From: Christensenella timonensis
GTDB lineage: Bacteria > Bacillota > Clostridia > Christensenellales > Christensenellaceae
Length of the DNA stretch: 64,000 nucleotides
Reading direction: 5' to 3'
Assembly: GCF_900087015.1 (NCBI RefSeq)
Contig: NZ_FLKP01000002.1
Span: 2,232,001 to 2,296,000, forward strand
This document shows positions 53,974 through 62,400 of this stretch, in pieces. Numbering within the stretch: position 1 is the stretch's first letter; the number at the start of each line of letters is the position of its first letter. Both the position numbers and the translations under genes were made by a program. A model generated the notes under the pieces. That model had not been told where the DNA came from. It saw only the letters and a program-made list of their open reading frames with translations, and searched no databases.

Positions 53974-54198
53974 TTATTGTATTGGTTGATGGTTCCGTTG
54001 CCAAGCAGATACAAGCTTTTGGCATTCTTCCTTCGTGCGGCGGGAAAGCAACAATAGCCAAAAGCTCCCGTCCTCGCGTTTCCAGATTCGGCGGGAATAC
54101 GCACGGTCATTTTTATAATACCGTTCATATTCACCTTCGTTCAGCACGCGCCAAAGCCTGTAGCTGCCATTTTTCGCTTTTGAAATTTTATATCCCAT
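53974..54198 (-). CDS. Hypothetical 74-aa basic protein
   Basis: The likely start MGYKISKAKNGSYRLWRVL follows GGAGGATATTACG. A small basic protein rich in Arg and Tyr with a few predicted beta strands (GSYRLWRVLNEGEYERYYK; DGSFWLLLLSRRTKEECQ). It lies 15 bases after the preceding small Cys-rich gene and belongs to the same block of element cargo. I recognise no domain. Confidence 0.6.
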   Translation of the reverse strand: MGYKISKAKNGSYRLWRVLNEGEYERYYKNDRAYSRRIWKREDGSFWLLLLSRRTKEECQKLVSAWQRNHQPIQ

Positions 54199-54213
54199 CG
54201 TAATATCCTCCAA

Positions 54214-54387
54214 TCAGTCCTCAAAAAAATAACAGTGCTTTCTTTTGCACTGTTTTCTATACCGAGAATAAAACCGACACATCCGGCATCCACGTTCTTT
54301 TTCTGTTAATACGGCTATCCTGTAATGGCGCGGTATCTCTCCAGCGATCCGCTCGATTTCGCGTCCGCCTTTTATCGTAAAATACAT
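54214..54387 (-). CDS. Small Cys-rich (zinc-ribbon-like) protein of 57 aa
   Basis: The start MYFTIKGGREIE follows AGGGGTGG. The C-terminal half has CRMCRFYSRYRKQCKRKHC, a C-x2-C...C-x4-C arrangement fit for one zinc ion. The N-terminus is basic. It resembles short zinc-ribbon proteins of mobile elements that bind nucleic acid or modulate enzymes; function unknown. Its coding end is 15 bases from the next small gene. Confidence 0.6.
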   Translation of the reverse strand: MYFTIKGGREIERIAGEIPRHYRIAVLTEKERGCRMCRFYSRYRKQCKRKHCYFFED

Positions 54388-54398
54388 TTCTGCCACCC

Positions 54399-55217
54399 CT
54401 AACGTTCCACAACATCATTGTTCTTATGTTTGGGGGCATATGTTACCGTTTTAGGGATTTTCGCTTTTTCCGCTTTGTCCTTGATATACCTGATCTGTTT
54501 CTGTGGTTTATCGCTGCTGTAACCATCCAGTTTATCCCTGATCGATATTTTTTGCGGTGCTTCGTTTTGGCTTATCATTTTCTCCATTTGGAATGTGACC
54601 GCTACAAATGGTTCATGCGTATCTTTATCCATTCCTGCCGCAATATTTAACAGATCTTTCATCTGCTGCGGTTTGAGTTTTGGATTGGCAATCTTTTCAA
54701 AAACCCACGGGCTTACGGCTTCCGAGTCTGCCGTAAGCATTGCCGCCCTTTGCTCAAAATCCAGTTTTTCAAAAATCCTGCATATCTCGCAGGCCCGGAT
54801 CATTTGCTCCCTTGTGAGTTTTCCTTTCAGGTATTGTCCAACCGTGTAATGGATGAGGTCGCTGTCTACCCCTTCGACAAAATACCGATAGGTGCAGCAG
54901 GAATGGTAATCGTGCTTACCGGATTTTATCGCTTCATCAGCGCAGGTCTCCGCCAAATTCAAATTATATGTTTCCTCGATCCACCTTCCCATCAGCTCCA
55001 TTTTCTCAACGCTGTATCCCATTTTTACATACTGTCCGACAGGCAGGTCCTTTGCTTCCCCATAGTTCACAAGCCTTACGATTCTGTTCATTTCATCCGC
55101 AGATAATTTCGGTCTTGCAATGATATGGACATATTGTGGCGGTACGCCGCCCGTAATCACATCTTCAACGACTTTTCGCTGCTCCCTGTTAAAGTTATTA
55201 AGGTCAATCATTTCCAT
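54399..55217 (-). CDS. Element-borne hypothetical protein of 272 aa
   Basis: Soluble, largely helical. Short phrases suggest repeated helical units (VVEDVITGGVPPQYVHIIARPKLSADEMNRIVRLV; KLKPQQMKDLLNIAAGM). The SCCTYRYF region and scattered Cys show no metal-site spacing. A basic tail (KTVTYAPKHKNN) could contact nucleic acid. It starts downstream of the secreted Ig-like gene and is separated from it by a terminator. I recognise no family by name, but similar proteins occur in large Clostridia elements. Confidence 0.6.
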   Translation of the reverse strand: MEMIDLNNFNREQRKVVEDVITGGVPPQYVHIIARPKLSADEMNRIVRLVNYGEAKDLPVGQYVKMGYSVEKMELMGRWIEETYNLNLAETCADEAIKSGKHDYHSCCTYRYFVEGVDSDLIHYTVGQYLKGKLTREQMIRACEICRIFEKLDFEQRAAMLTADSEAVSPWVFEKIANPKLKPQQMKDLLNIAAGMDKDTHEPFVAVTFQMEKMISQNEAPQKISIRDKLDGYSSDKPQKQIRYIKDKAEKAKIPKTVTYAPKHKNNDVVER

Positions 55218-55233
55218 CCCTCCAGTAAATTAG

Positions 55234-55260
55234 AAAAGCGGCGCATCTACTGAGCGCCGC
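55234..55260 (-). terminator. Terminator of the secreted Ig-like gene
   Basis: GCGGCGC and GCGCCGC form a 7-bp GC-rich stem with a nine-base loop; on the minus strand TTTTC follows. It begins 18 bases after the stop at 55278. Confidence 0.75.
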
Positions 55261-55277
55261 TCCTTCAACCCATCTAT

Positions 55278-57215
55278 TCAGTCCACAAGGGATACCCCGT
55301 AGACGATTCCGTATTCAATTTCCTTTTCATCCTCTATGCCCCATGCCGTACCATATTTTGCTTTTAAAAGCTGTGATGCCTCCTTTCCTGCATCAAGGCT
55401 TCCAATGATGTATGGCTGCGATGGGCAATACCAGCCGCTACTGTTTGCAAGGCTGTTCCATGCGGAAGTGTCCGGCGTTTCAAACCCAAACGCAATATAT
55501 TTCTTTGTCTCCAGCCAATTCATATTCCTCCATTCATCATCCGTAAATTCTCTTTCATCCACTACCTCTGGAGCATTGCCTTTTTCAGTAATAGAATCAA
55601 CGGAAAACATAAGCGGATATTTCCCCGTATTCCTGAATACAAGCGGCGCGGCTGAAAAAGCCTTATTTCCGCTTGTGTCGGATGTAAAGTTGACAGGCTG
55701 GTTCGGATTCAATGTAAAGGATACCTGCGCGGGAACAAGGGCTGATATGATCCGAGGGTTCACCGTCAGGGTAGCGGCAGCAGAAGTGACCTGTCCCGCA
55801 GCCGTAGATACGACGCAGCGGTATCTGGTTCCGCTGTCCGCATCCTTTACCGCCATTGCGGTATAGGTATTTCCTGTTGCCCCTGAAATATTTTCCCATG
55901 TTGTCCCATTTTTGGATTTTTGCCATTGGTAGGCTGATATACTACCATATGCCGAAACGCTAAATACTGCGTTTTCACCATAGTCGGCAGTTTGATTCTG
56001 CGGCTGCGTTCCGATCCCGCTGACGCTTAATGTTGCTTCCTGCGATGTAACTGACGCGCCTCCGTAATAACTGGCGTTTGACGCTACCAAACGGAACCGC
56101 GCCTGATGATCTGCTTTGCCTGCCGTGATCCGGTAGGTTGCCGCCGTCGCTCCGGCAATGTTTACCCACGTCGAACCATTAAATCGCTGCCACTGGTAGG
56201 TGCAGGCAGGATTGGATGACGCCGTGGCAGACAATGTGACTGCATTTCCGCTTATGGTATTCATATTTTGGGGATTTTTGGTTATGGTGGGTGGAATTGC
56301 TCGAACCGTTACCGTCGTAGGATTGGATACATTATATCCGTTGTTATTGCTTACAATACACCGCCATTGATAGATTCCCAAATCACTCGCGTCCGGCGTG
56401 AAAGTAGCTGTCGGGTTCCACGGTAAGCCGCCCCATGCTCTGTCAATCCACGTTCCGTTAATATTCTTTTGCCACCTGACGGATGTTGATGTCGGATCGC
56501 AATCAACAATACTTGCCGTGCGTCCCTGCCACTCAAGCGTCAATGCCTGCCCTATCGTGCCCGCTTTTGCTGTAGGCGTCAGTTTTTCATTTCCCAAATA
56601 TGGGCCATATGCGATATATATCTTAAATCCTCCTACAAAACTCCCGTCTACATAGCAATCCGCGTACCAATCGCCATATACGTTCCCATAGTTAAAAGCA
56701 TAAAGATTATAGCTGTAGATATGCCCATATTCGTTATATCCTTCATAATTTGCTTCTACCCAATTCGGCGATCCGCCAGCAGGCCATACAGCCCACTGCA
56801 CCGTTGCCCCGTCTGAAACTGCCGTCCATAATGTTGCCCCACGCTGCACCCCGCCCGTTTCACTGATCGTATGGTTATTGTGCGGATAATAGTGGAGACC
56901 ATTGACGGAAGCAGATAGCGGCATAATTCCTATTTCCAAAACCTCCGGTGATTCTGCCTCATCCTTTGGTTCCGGCATTTGAATTTGAGTTGATTCTGGC
57001 GTTTCTGTCGGTTCCGGCGTTTCTAACGTCTCCTGCGTAGGTTCGAGTATCGTTATCGGTTCATTCGTAGGCTCAGGTTCCGGCATTACCGTTGTTTCCG
57101 CCGTTTCTTTACTTATTGGTGCTTCACTTGATTCCGGCTCAGCCGCCATACCGGACATCAGAAGCAATGCACAAAAAAGCAGAATAACGGCAATGATTTT
57201 TCTTGCTATCTTCAT
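55278..57215 (-). CDS. Large secreted protein with Ig-like domains and a C-terminal domain shared with its neighbour
   Basis: The start MKIARKIIAVILLF follows AGAGGAAAAAGTG; a second ATG lies six codons earlier. After a signal peptide comes a Thr/Pro/Glu-rich stretch (residues 30-100). Then there is a Tyr/Gly-rich region (SYNLYAFNYGNVYGDWYADC), at least two Ig-like domains (CTYQWQRFNGSTWVNIAGAT; AYQWQKSKNGTTWENISGAT) and a final domain of about 170 aa (FTDDEWRNMNW...KAKYGTAWG...YGIVYGVSLVD). That last domain recurs in the 57267-57917 protein. There is no LPXTG or C-terminal TM, so it is secreted or held by partners. It resembles an adhesin or appendage protein. Confidence 0.8.
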   Translation of the reverse strand: MKIARKIIAVILLFCALLLMSGMAAEPESSEAPISKETAETTVMPEPEPTNEPITILEPTQETLETPEPTETPESTQIQMPEPKDEAESPEVLEIGIMPLSASVNGLHYYPHNNHTISETGGVQRGATLWTAVSDGATVQWAVWPAGGSPNWVEANYEGYNEYGHIYSYNLYAFNYGNVYGDWYADCYVDGSFVGGFKIYIAYGPYLGNEKLTPTAKAGTIGQALTLEWQGRTASIVDCDPTSTSVRWQKNINGTWIDRAWGGLPWNPTATFTPDASDLGIYQWRCIVSNNNGYNVSNPTTVTVRAIPPTITKNPQNMNTISGNAVTLSATASSNPACTYQWQRFNGSTWVNIAGATAATYRITAGKADHQARFRLVASNASYYGGASVTSQEATLSVSGIGTQPQNQTADYGENAVFSVSAYGSISAYQWQKSKNGTTWENISGATGNTYTAMAVKDADSGTRYRCVVSTAAGQVTSAAATLTVNPRIISALVPAQVSFTLNPNQPVNFTSDTSGNKAFSAAPLVFRNTGKYPLMFSVDSITEKGNAPEVVDEREFTDDEWRNMNWLETKKYIAFGFETPDTSAWNSLANSSGWYCPSQPYIIGSLDAGKEASQLLKAKYGTAWGIEDEKEIEYGIVYGVSLVD

Positions 57216-57239
57216 CACTTTTTCCTCTCTCATCCGAAA

Positions 57240-57257
57240 GGGGCGTTAATACGCCCC
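57240..57257 (-). terminator. Short terminator after the 57267 gene
   Basis: GGGGCG and CGCCCC form a 6-bp stem with a six-base loop; TTTC follows on the minus strand. It lies ten bases after the stop of the 57267 gene and would separate it from the large Ig-like gene, possibly tuning expression of the two. Confidence 0.6.
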
Positions 57258-57266
57258 TGGATCCTG

Positions 57267-57917
57267 TTACTCCGCTATGGAAACTCCATACGCCACTTCG
57301 TAGATAATTGTCGATGTTGATGGATATCCCCATGACATCCCATATTTTGCTTTAAGGCTTGCCTTTACTGTCGAATGCCCAACTGCATCCCCCAGCGGTA
57401 AAGCGGTTGCTGGCGAAAACCATGCGTCCTCGTTATCTACTGCCTGCCACTCGTCATAAGAAGGTAAGGTAAAACCAAAGGCAATATTACCATTAGTCTT
57501 TGTCCGGTTAAGGTCTTGCCACTCATCATCAGAAAAAGCGTCAGCTTCCACTATTTCCGGCGCATCACCGGATGCCGCCATTGACGAAACCGAAAAAGTA
57601 AGCGGGGCATTACATTCGTTTGTAAAGCTGAATTCTGCTGTTGTAAAGGCCTTATTTTCATCCTGTGATGTATTTGTTTCGTAGAACGCAGGTTTATTCG
57701 GATCAATCTCAAATACAACGATTGTCGGAACAACCGCAGAAATCATCAAGGGTTGTACCGTCCCTACAATCGTCGCACCTGTTGAAGCCGTTTTTTGTTC
57801 TCCTGCCGCGCCTTGCACGATCACTCCTTCATCCGCAGCAAAGGCCGTTCCCGTAAATGCGATACAAAAGGCCACAACCAATATGAATGTTGTCAAAATC
57901 CTATATTTTCTTTTCAT
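57267..57917 (-). CDS. Secreted protein sharing the C-terminal domain of the Ig-like protein (candidate major subunit)
   Basis: This 216-aa protein has a signal peptide (MKRKYRILTTFILVVAFCIAFTGTAFA) and then one domain starting LMISAVVPTIVVFEIDPN and ending YEVAYGVSIAE. Its middle (PEIVEADAFSDDEWQDLNRTKT...KAKYGMSWG) aligns along its length with the last 170 aa of the 55278 protein. A small one-domain protein plus a large multi-domain protein with the same domain fits a major/minor subunit pair of a surface structure. GGAG precedes the ATG. No enzyme motif is visible. Confidence 0.78.
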   Translation of the reverse strand: MKRKYRILTTFILVVAFCIAFTGTAFAADEGVIVQGAAGEQKTASTGATIVGTVQPLMISAVVPTIVVFEIDPNKPAFYETNTSQDENKAFTTAEFSFTNECNAPLTFSVSSMAASGDAPEIVEADAFSDDEWQDLNRTKTNGNIAFGFTLPSYDEWQAVDNEDAWFSPATALPLGDAVGHSTVKASLKAKYGMSWGYPSTSTIIYEVAYGVSIAE

Positions 57918-57937
57918 GTATTTTCTCCTTCGTATTA

Positions 57938-58531
57938 TCAGTCGGCATCGCCAACTGTGAGCGTGATGAATGCGTATCCTTTTCCAACATACTGCAGCTC
58001 GCCACCGGATGAATAACCCTTGAAAACAGCGACTGCTTTATGTGCGCCTGATCCAATATCTTTTGTAAGGTACCCGTACCCATCAAGAACCTCGCCATCC
58101 TCGTCTAAACATTCTATGTGCGAAGCAGGCGGCAATAGGGTTTCTGTAGAATAGACGAGGTTATCCGATTTCACGTCTTGCGCCTCATCGAAGCTGTCCA
58201 TATTCACATCCTCGTCAAGCAAATATACCTCGACCAAAAGATTTTTGTCGCTGCCGGATGGATTTTCAATGCACAAGTTCACGGGCTGACCGCTCGCCGC
58301 ACAGTGCGGTGAAGCGTTGATATTCACCGGAATGCTCATCTTCATCATCATCTGTTCCATTTCCTCTACCGTCTTTGAATCCTTCAGGATAAGATCGCCG
58401 TTCGACTTTTGGACGCCTAATATTTCTTTCACCGGCTCCTGCAGTCCACAGCAATGCAAAAGCAGGATCAGTATGATAACCGCCGCTATAAGAATTGCAA
58501 ATAGTATTTTCTTTCGTTTTTTGTTATTCAT
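57938..58531 (-). CDS. Membrane-anchored extracytoplasmic protein of 197 aa
   Basis: The protein has a lysine-rich start and one TM helix (ILFAILIAAVIILILLLHCCG), with the soluble part outside. That part has a Met-rich helix (KTVEEMEQMMMKMSIPV) and a beta domain with GYGYLTKDIGSGAHKAVAVFKG, ending in a strand-rich KGYAFITLTVGDAD. It is directly upstream of the two secreted-domain genes (21 bases from its stop to the next start), so it likely acts with them, for example as anchor or assembly factor. I recognise no family. Confidence 0.68.
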   Translation of the reverse strand: MNNKKRKKILFAILIAAVIILILLLHCCGLQEPVKEILGVQKSNGDLILKDSKTVEEMEQMMMKMSIPVNINASPHCAASGQPVNLCIENPSGSDKNLLVEVYLLDEDVNMDSFDEAQDVKSDNLVYSTETLLPPASHIECLDEDGEVLDGYGYLTKDIGSGAHKAVAVFKGYSSGGELQYVGKGYAFITLTVGDAD

Positions 58532-58542
58532 AGATTTATCTC

Positions 58543-58971
58543 CTACAATTCAGGTTCATTTTCTTCCATCGGCATCTCACGGGGTATGGGAATTGCTACT
58601 GCATCATTTCTTATTACGCTAATTTTGCCGCCGATTTTTATAAATTGTTCAGGGCATTGAAAAAGCTTGCTGTATTTAGCTGCATATTCGCTGTTCAGTG
58701 AAATGAAATCTTCATCTCCAAGCCCTACCACAAGAAAATCCCCCGCAATAATATCTGCCATTTCTCCAACTTCGTTGTAGATCGCTCGATTCAGGGGCAA
58801 ACCATTGATTTTTCCTTCTTCATTGCAGATAATCCCAACATAGTCATCAAAGGGATATGTCGCTTCTATATATCCCCCAACTTCATGCTGCAAGGATTCA
58901 AGGCTATCTTCGATTTCAATCATATGAGGGGTTTTCATCGGTTCGATCTTCAATACATTTATTTTTCCCAT
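58543..58971 (-). CDS. DUF3846-like protein
   Basis: This 142-aa protein contains the typical wording of DUF3846: LESLQHEVGGYIEATYPFDDYVGIICNEEGKINGLPLNRAIY and then IIAGDFLVVGLGDEDFISLN. The family is found in phages and conjugative elements of Bacillota; its function is unknown. It ends EENEPEL. It lies 11 bases upstream of the TM-protein gene. Confidence 0.75.
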   Translation of the reverse strand: MGKINVLKIEPMKTPHMIEIEDSLESLQHEVGGYIEATYPFDDYVGIICNEEGKINGLPLNRAIYNEVGEMADIIAGDFLVVGLGDEDFISLNSEYAAKYSKLFQCPEQFIKIGGKISVIRNDAVAIPIPREMPMEENEPEL

Positions 58972-58985
58972 TGTTCTCTCCCTTC

Positions 58986-59014
58986 AAAAAAAGGGGCGCC
59001 ATACTTCGCGCCCC
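58986..59014 (-). terminator. Strong terminator between the 59027 and 58543 genes
   Basis: GGGGCGC and GCGCCCC form a 7-bp stem with an eight-base loop, followed by seven T on the minus strand. It starts 12 bases after the stop of the 59027 gene. Confidence 0.85.
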
Positions 59015-59026
59015 TTACCGATTCAT

Positions 59027-59476
59027 TTATTCCTCTTGCAACAATTCAACCAGTTCCGAATAAAAGTCACTGATTCGTTTTAAAGCCCCTTTTGCTTCAT
59101 AGAACATTATTTCCGAATCGTGGTTCCTGATCCAATGAATCGCATCATAGGCAAGTAAGGGATTCAGGTCAAGCGCCCATGTGCCGCATTCCGGTTTTGG
59201 AAGCTGTACCCACACTTCCGACGCCCATTCCTTGATCTCGTCCGGATAAATAATCCCGTTCTCGATCTGGAGCCTCGCAGTGAGCGCGAGCATATCCCGC
59301 ATATATCCAATTTCATGTTTTTGCGTAATGAGGTCAAGTATAAGCTCCAAATACCCCTTTTTCCACGCGTGCTCCAGATATGCCCCTTCCATCTCCCGCT
59401 TACATCTCCTGATTGCAGGTATATCCTGCTGTGATCCAGTTTGTATTTCCTGTTCTTGCAACTTTTTTCCAAACAT
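59027..59476 (-). CDS. Element-borne hypothetical protein of 149 aa
   Basis: The start MFGKKLQEQEIQTG follows AAGGAG; a longer frame to 59494 overlaps the stop of the helicase. The soluble helical protein contains LILDLITQKHEIGYMRDMLALTARLQIENGIIYPDEIKEWASEVWVQ and ends in ELVELLQEE. Similar DUF38xx-type proteins follow the large methyltransferase-helicase in other Clostridia elements. No catalytic motif is seen. Confidence 0.6.
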   Translation of the reverse strand: MFGKKLQEQEIQTGSQQDIPAIRRCKREMEGAYLEHAWKKGYLELILDLITQKHEIGYMRDMLALTARLQIENGIIYPDEIKEWASEVWVQLPKPECGTWALDLNPLLAYDAIHWIRNHDSEIMFYEAKGALKRISDFYSELVELLQEE

Positions 59477-59490
59477 ACAATTTCTCCTTA

Positions 59491-62400
59491 TCATCTCACG
59501 TATTCCGGTTCATAGTCCTGTTCCTCGCTCTGGCTTTCAACGTCCGGTTCTTCCGCAACCACAATCGGCTCATCTTTTTGATCCAGATTGAGTTCAATAT
59601 TTAACTGCCCGACCTCCTTCATCATATTCTGAAGCTCCTGCTCCTTTTCAAATGGGCGCTCAATTTCAGCCTTTGCATCCTCGATCTGCCTGTTATATTC
59701 CTTGATTGCATCCTCACAGGCTTTTATACCGGCAGGAAGGTTCCCAACCAAAGCCGAAATCCGCTCAATATCCTTCACCTCATCTTTCTTAATTTCGCAT
59801 CCATAGCTACCAGCGCCGTTCAAACTCACAAAATATGCTTTCTCGTATGGCTTGTACCCCATTTTCATATCCAACCCAAGGAATGCGCCTACCGTTATCG
59901 CCCCTTCCTCAAATGCAACATTTGGCATGACTTTATGTAGTGCTTTTCCTGCTTCCTTTTTTTCGATATATTCCTTTCCTTGAATGGTCATTTTGAATCC
60001 AGACGTAAGGTGTGGCTTGATTGTTTTTATATCTTGTTCATATTGCCGAATCCATTCCCGGTTTCTCGCAATATCGTTTTCAAGACCGGATATTCGGCTC
60101 TGGAGCCGAAACCGTTTCGCCTTGTATTGCCGTTTTAAAACCTGCACGCGCATGATTTCCGTATCCAGTTCGGATTTCCGAATTACACGCGGATCGCCGG
60201 TCGCAATCGCCTTGATCTGCTTGAGCATCTCACTGACAACATCAACGTCATCCATCCTTCGCGCCGGGGGCTTGTTGCTGATGATCTGGTTTGTGAACCT
60301 CTGCTTGTTTTCGAGAAGCTGATAGATGTATGCGTCGAATGAGCGTTCCGTTAAGTACCGCAAAATGCGTACCTCGGGGAACATATTACCCCAACGCAGG
60401 ATGCGCCCTTCACGCTGCGTAAGGTCTGACGGACGCCAGGGTGCGTCAAGGTGGTGCAGGGCAACCAGCCTGTCCTGTACGTTGGTCCCGGCTCCCATCA
60501 TAAAGGTTGAGCCGATCAATACGCGAACAGTACCCTTTCGCACTTTGGCAAACAACTTTGCTTTTTTTGCGTCTGAATTCGCTTCATGGATAAACGCGAT
60601 TTCACGGGCAGGAATCCCTTTCGCAACCAATTTTTCCTTTAAATCCGCATAGATACTGAACGGGATTTCTCCTTTCTCGAACTCACCCTGTTCATTCTTT
60701 TTCATCACAATACTTTTCGGGGTGGATTGATCGCAGAAAACAAGCTGCGCCGCGCGGTCCCTTGTTGATTCTTCCCATATTTCAAAGACCTTTTCGGCAC
60801 AGACGCTAACCTTATTTCCGTCCTCGTCCGGCAGGGAAGGATCATAGCACCTCACGTCCAGCGCGATCTTCCGTCCGTCGTTTGTGACAAGAAGCATATT
60901 ATCCTCATCCGGCCGCACTAGCTTTTTGCGTATTCTCTCTGTACGCTCTACGCAGGAACCAATCAGCTTTTCACCAAGGACAGACGGCGAAATCACGACA
61001 TTTTCCGGCTCCCCGCCGCGTATTTTTGGAACGGGAATCTGGATATCCTCCGCTGTCTTAATATCCGCAACGAGGGCAAACATATTGCTGAGTTCCTCAA
61101 TGTTGTAGTAGGTTGAAAGCCGGGTTTTCAGCCGGAACCCCCGTCCTGACGGCGCCAGTTCCATTGTTGTCCTGACCTCCGCGAACACACTAACCCATGC
61201 GTCGAAATAGGTTAGCCCCCTTTCTTCCAGTTCCTCATATTGGAGATATCTTTGGAGCGTATACATCTCCGCTATCGTATTGCTGATCGGTGTTCCTGTT
61301 GCAAAGACGACGCCACGGTTCCCGGTGATTTTGTCAAGGTAACGGCATTTCATATACAGGTCGCTTGCGCGTTTCGAGTTCGCTTGCGACACTCCGGCTA
61401 CGTTGCGCATTTTGGTGTTGAACATGAGGTTTTTGAATTCCTGAGATTCATCGACAACGAGCATATCCACGCCAAGTTCTTCAAAATCCAGAACATTGTC
61501 CCGTGGAATGGCGTTGAGCCGTTCAAGGCGTTCTTCAAGGTTTTTGCGCACCCCCTCCATTCGTTTTATACTCCAATGCTCATCATTCCGGGCCTTTGCT
61601 TCCGCGATCCCTTCCATGATCTCGTCAATCTGGTCGTTGATGTGTTCTTGTTCCCATTCCTTTGACATGGGAATCTTGGCAAGCTGCGAGTGCCCGATGA
61701 TGACAGCATCGTATTCACCGGTTGCGATCCGCGCACAAAATTTGCGGCGCCGCTCTTTTTCAAAATCTTTCGCGGTTACAACGATGATGTTTGCGGCAGG
61801 ATACAGACGCAGGTAGTCGCTCGCCCATTGCATCAGCAGGTGGTTGGGAACGCATATCATCGCCTTATGGCACAGCCCAAGATACTTCTTTTCCTGGACT
61901 GCCGCTATGATCTCGTAAGTTTTTCCCGAACCAACCACGTGACCGATCAAGGTGTTGCCGCCATACAGGATTCGCGCGTCCACATTCCTTTGGTAATCGC
62001 GCAAACTGATTTCAGGGTTCATCCCGTGGTACCGGATATATTTCCCGTCGTATTGACGCGGCACGATATTATTCATGGTGTCGTTGTATTTCCGCACAAG
62101 GCGTTCCCGCCGTTCCGTGTCCTCAAAAATCCACTCGCGGAATTTTTCCTGAAGCTCGGATTGTTTTGATTGTGCCGCTATCGTATCTTCGGCGTTCAGG
62201 ACATAGTGTACTTTTCCTTCTTCTTCCTCAACCCTGTCGCGCACCTCGATCAGCCGCAAATTCAAAGCGGCTTCCATGATTTCATAGGCATTCTTGCGGT
62301 TTGTGCCAAACACCTCCGAAGAAAGCACTGTTTCAAGCGGCCTTTTCTGTATACGCCAACCGCCGGTCAGTTGTGAATAGTCTACCGACAGCCGCACTCT

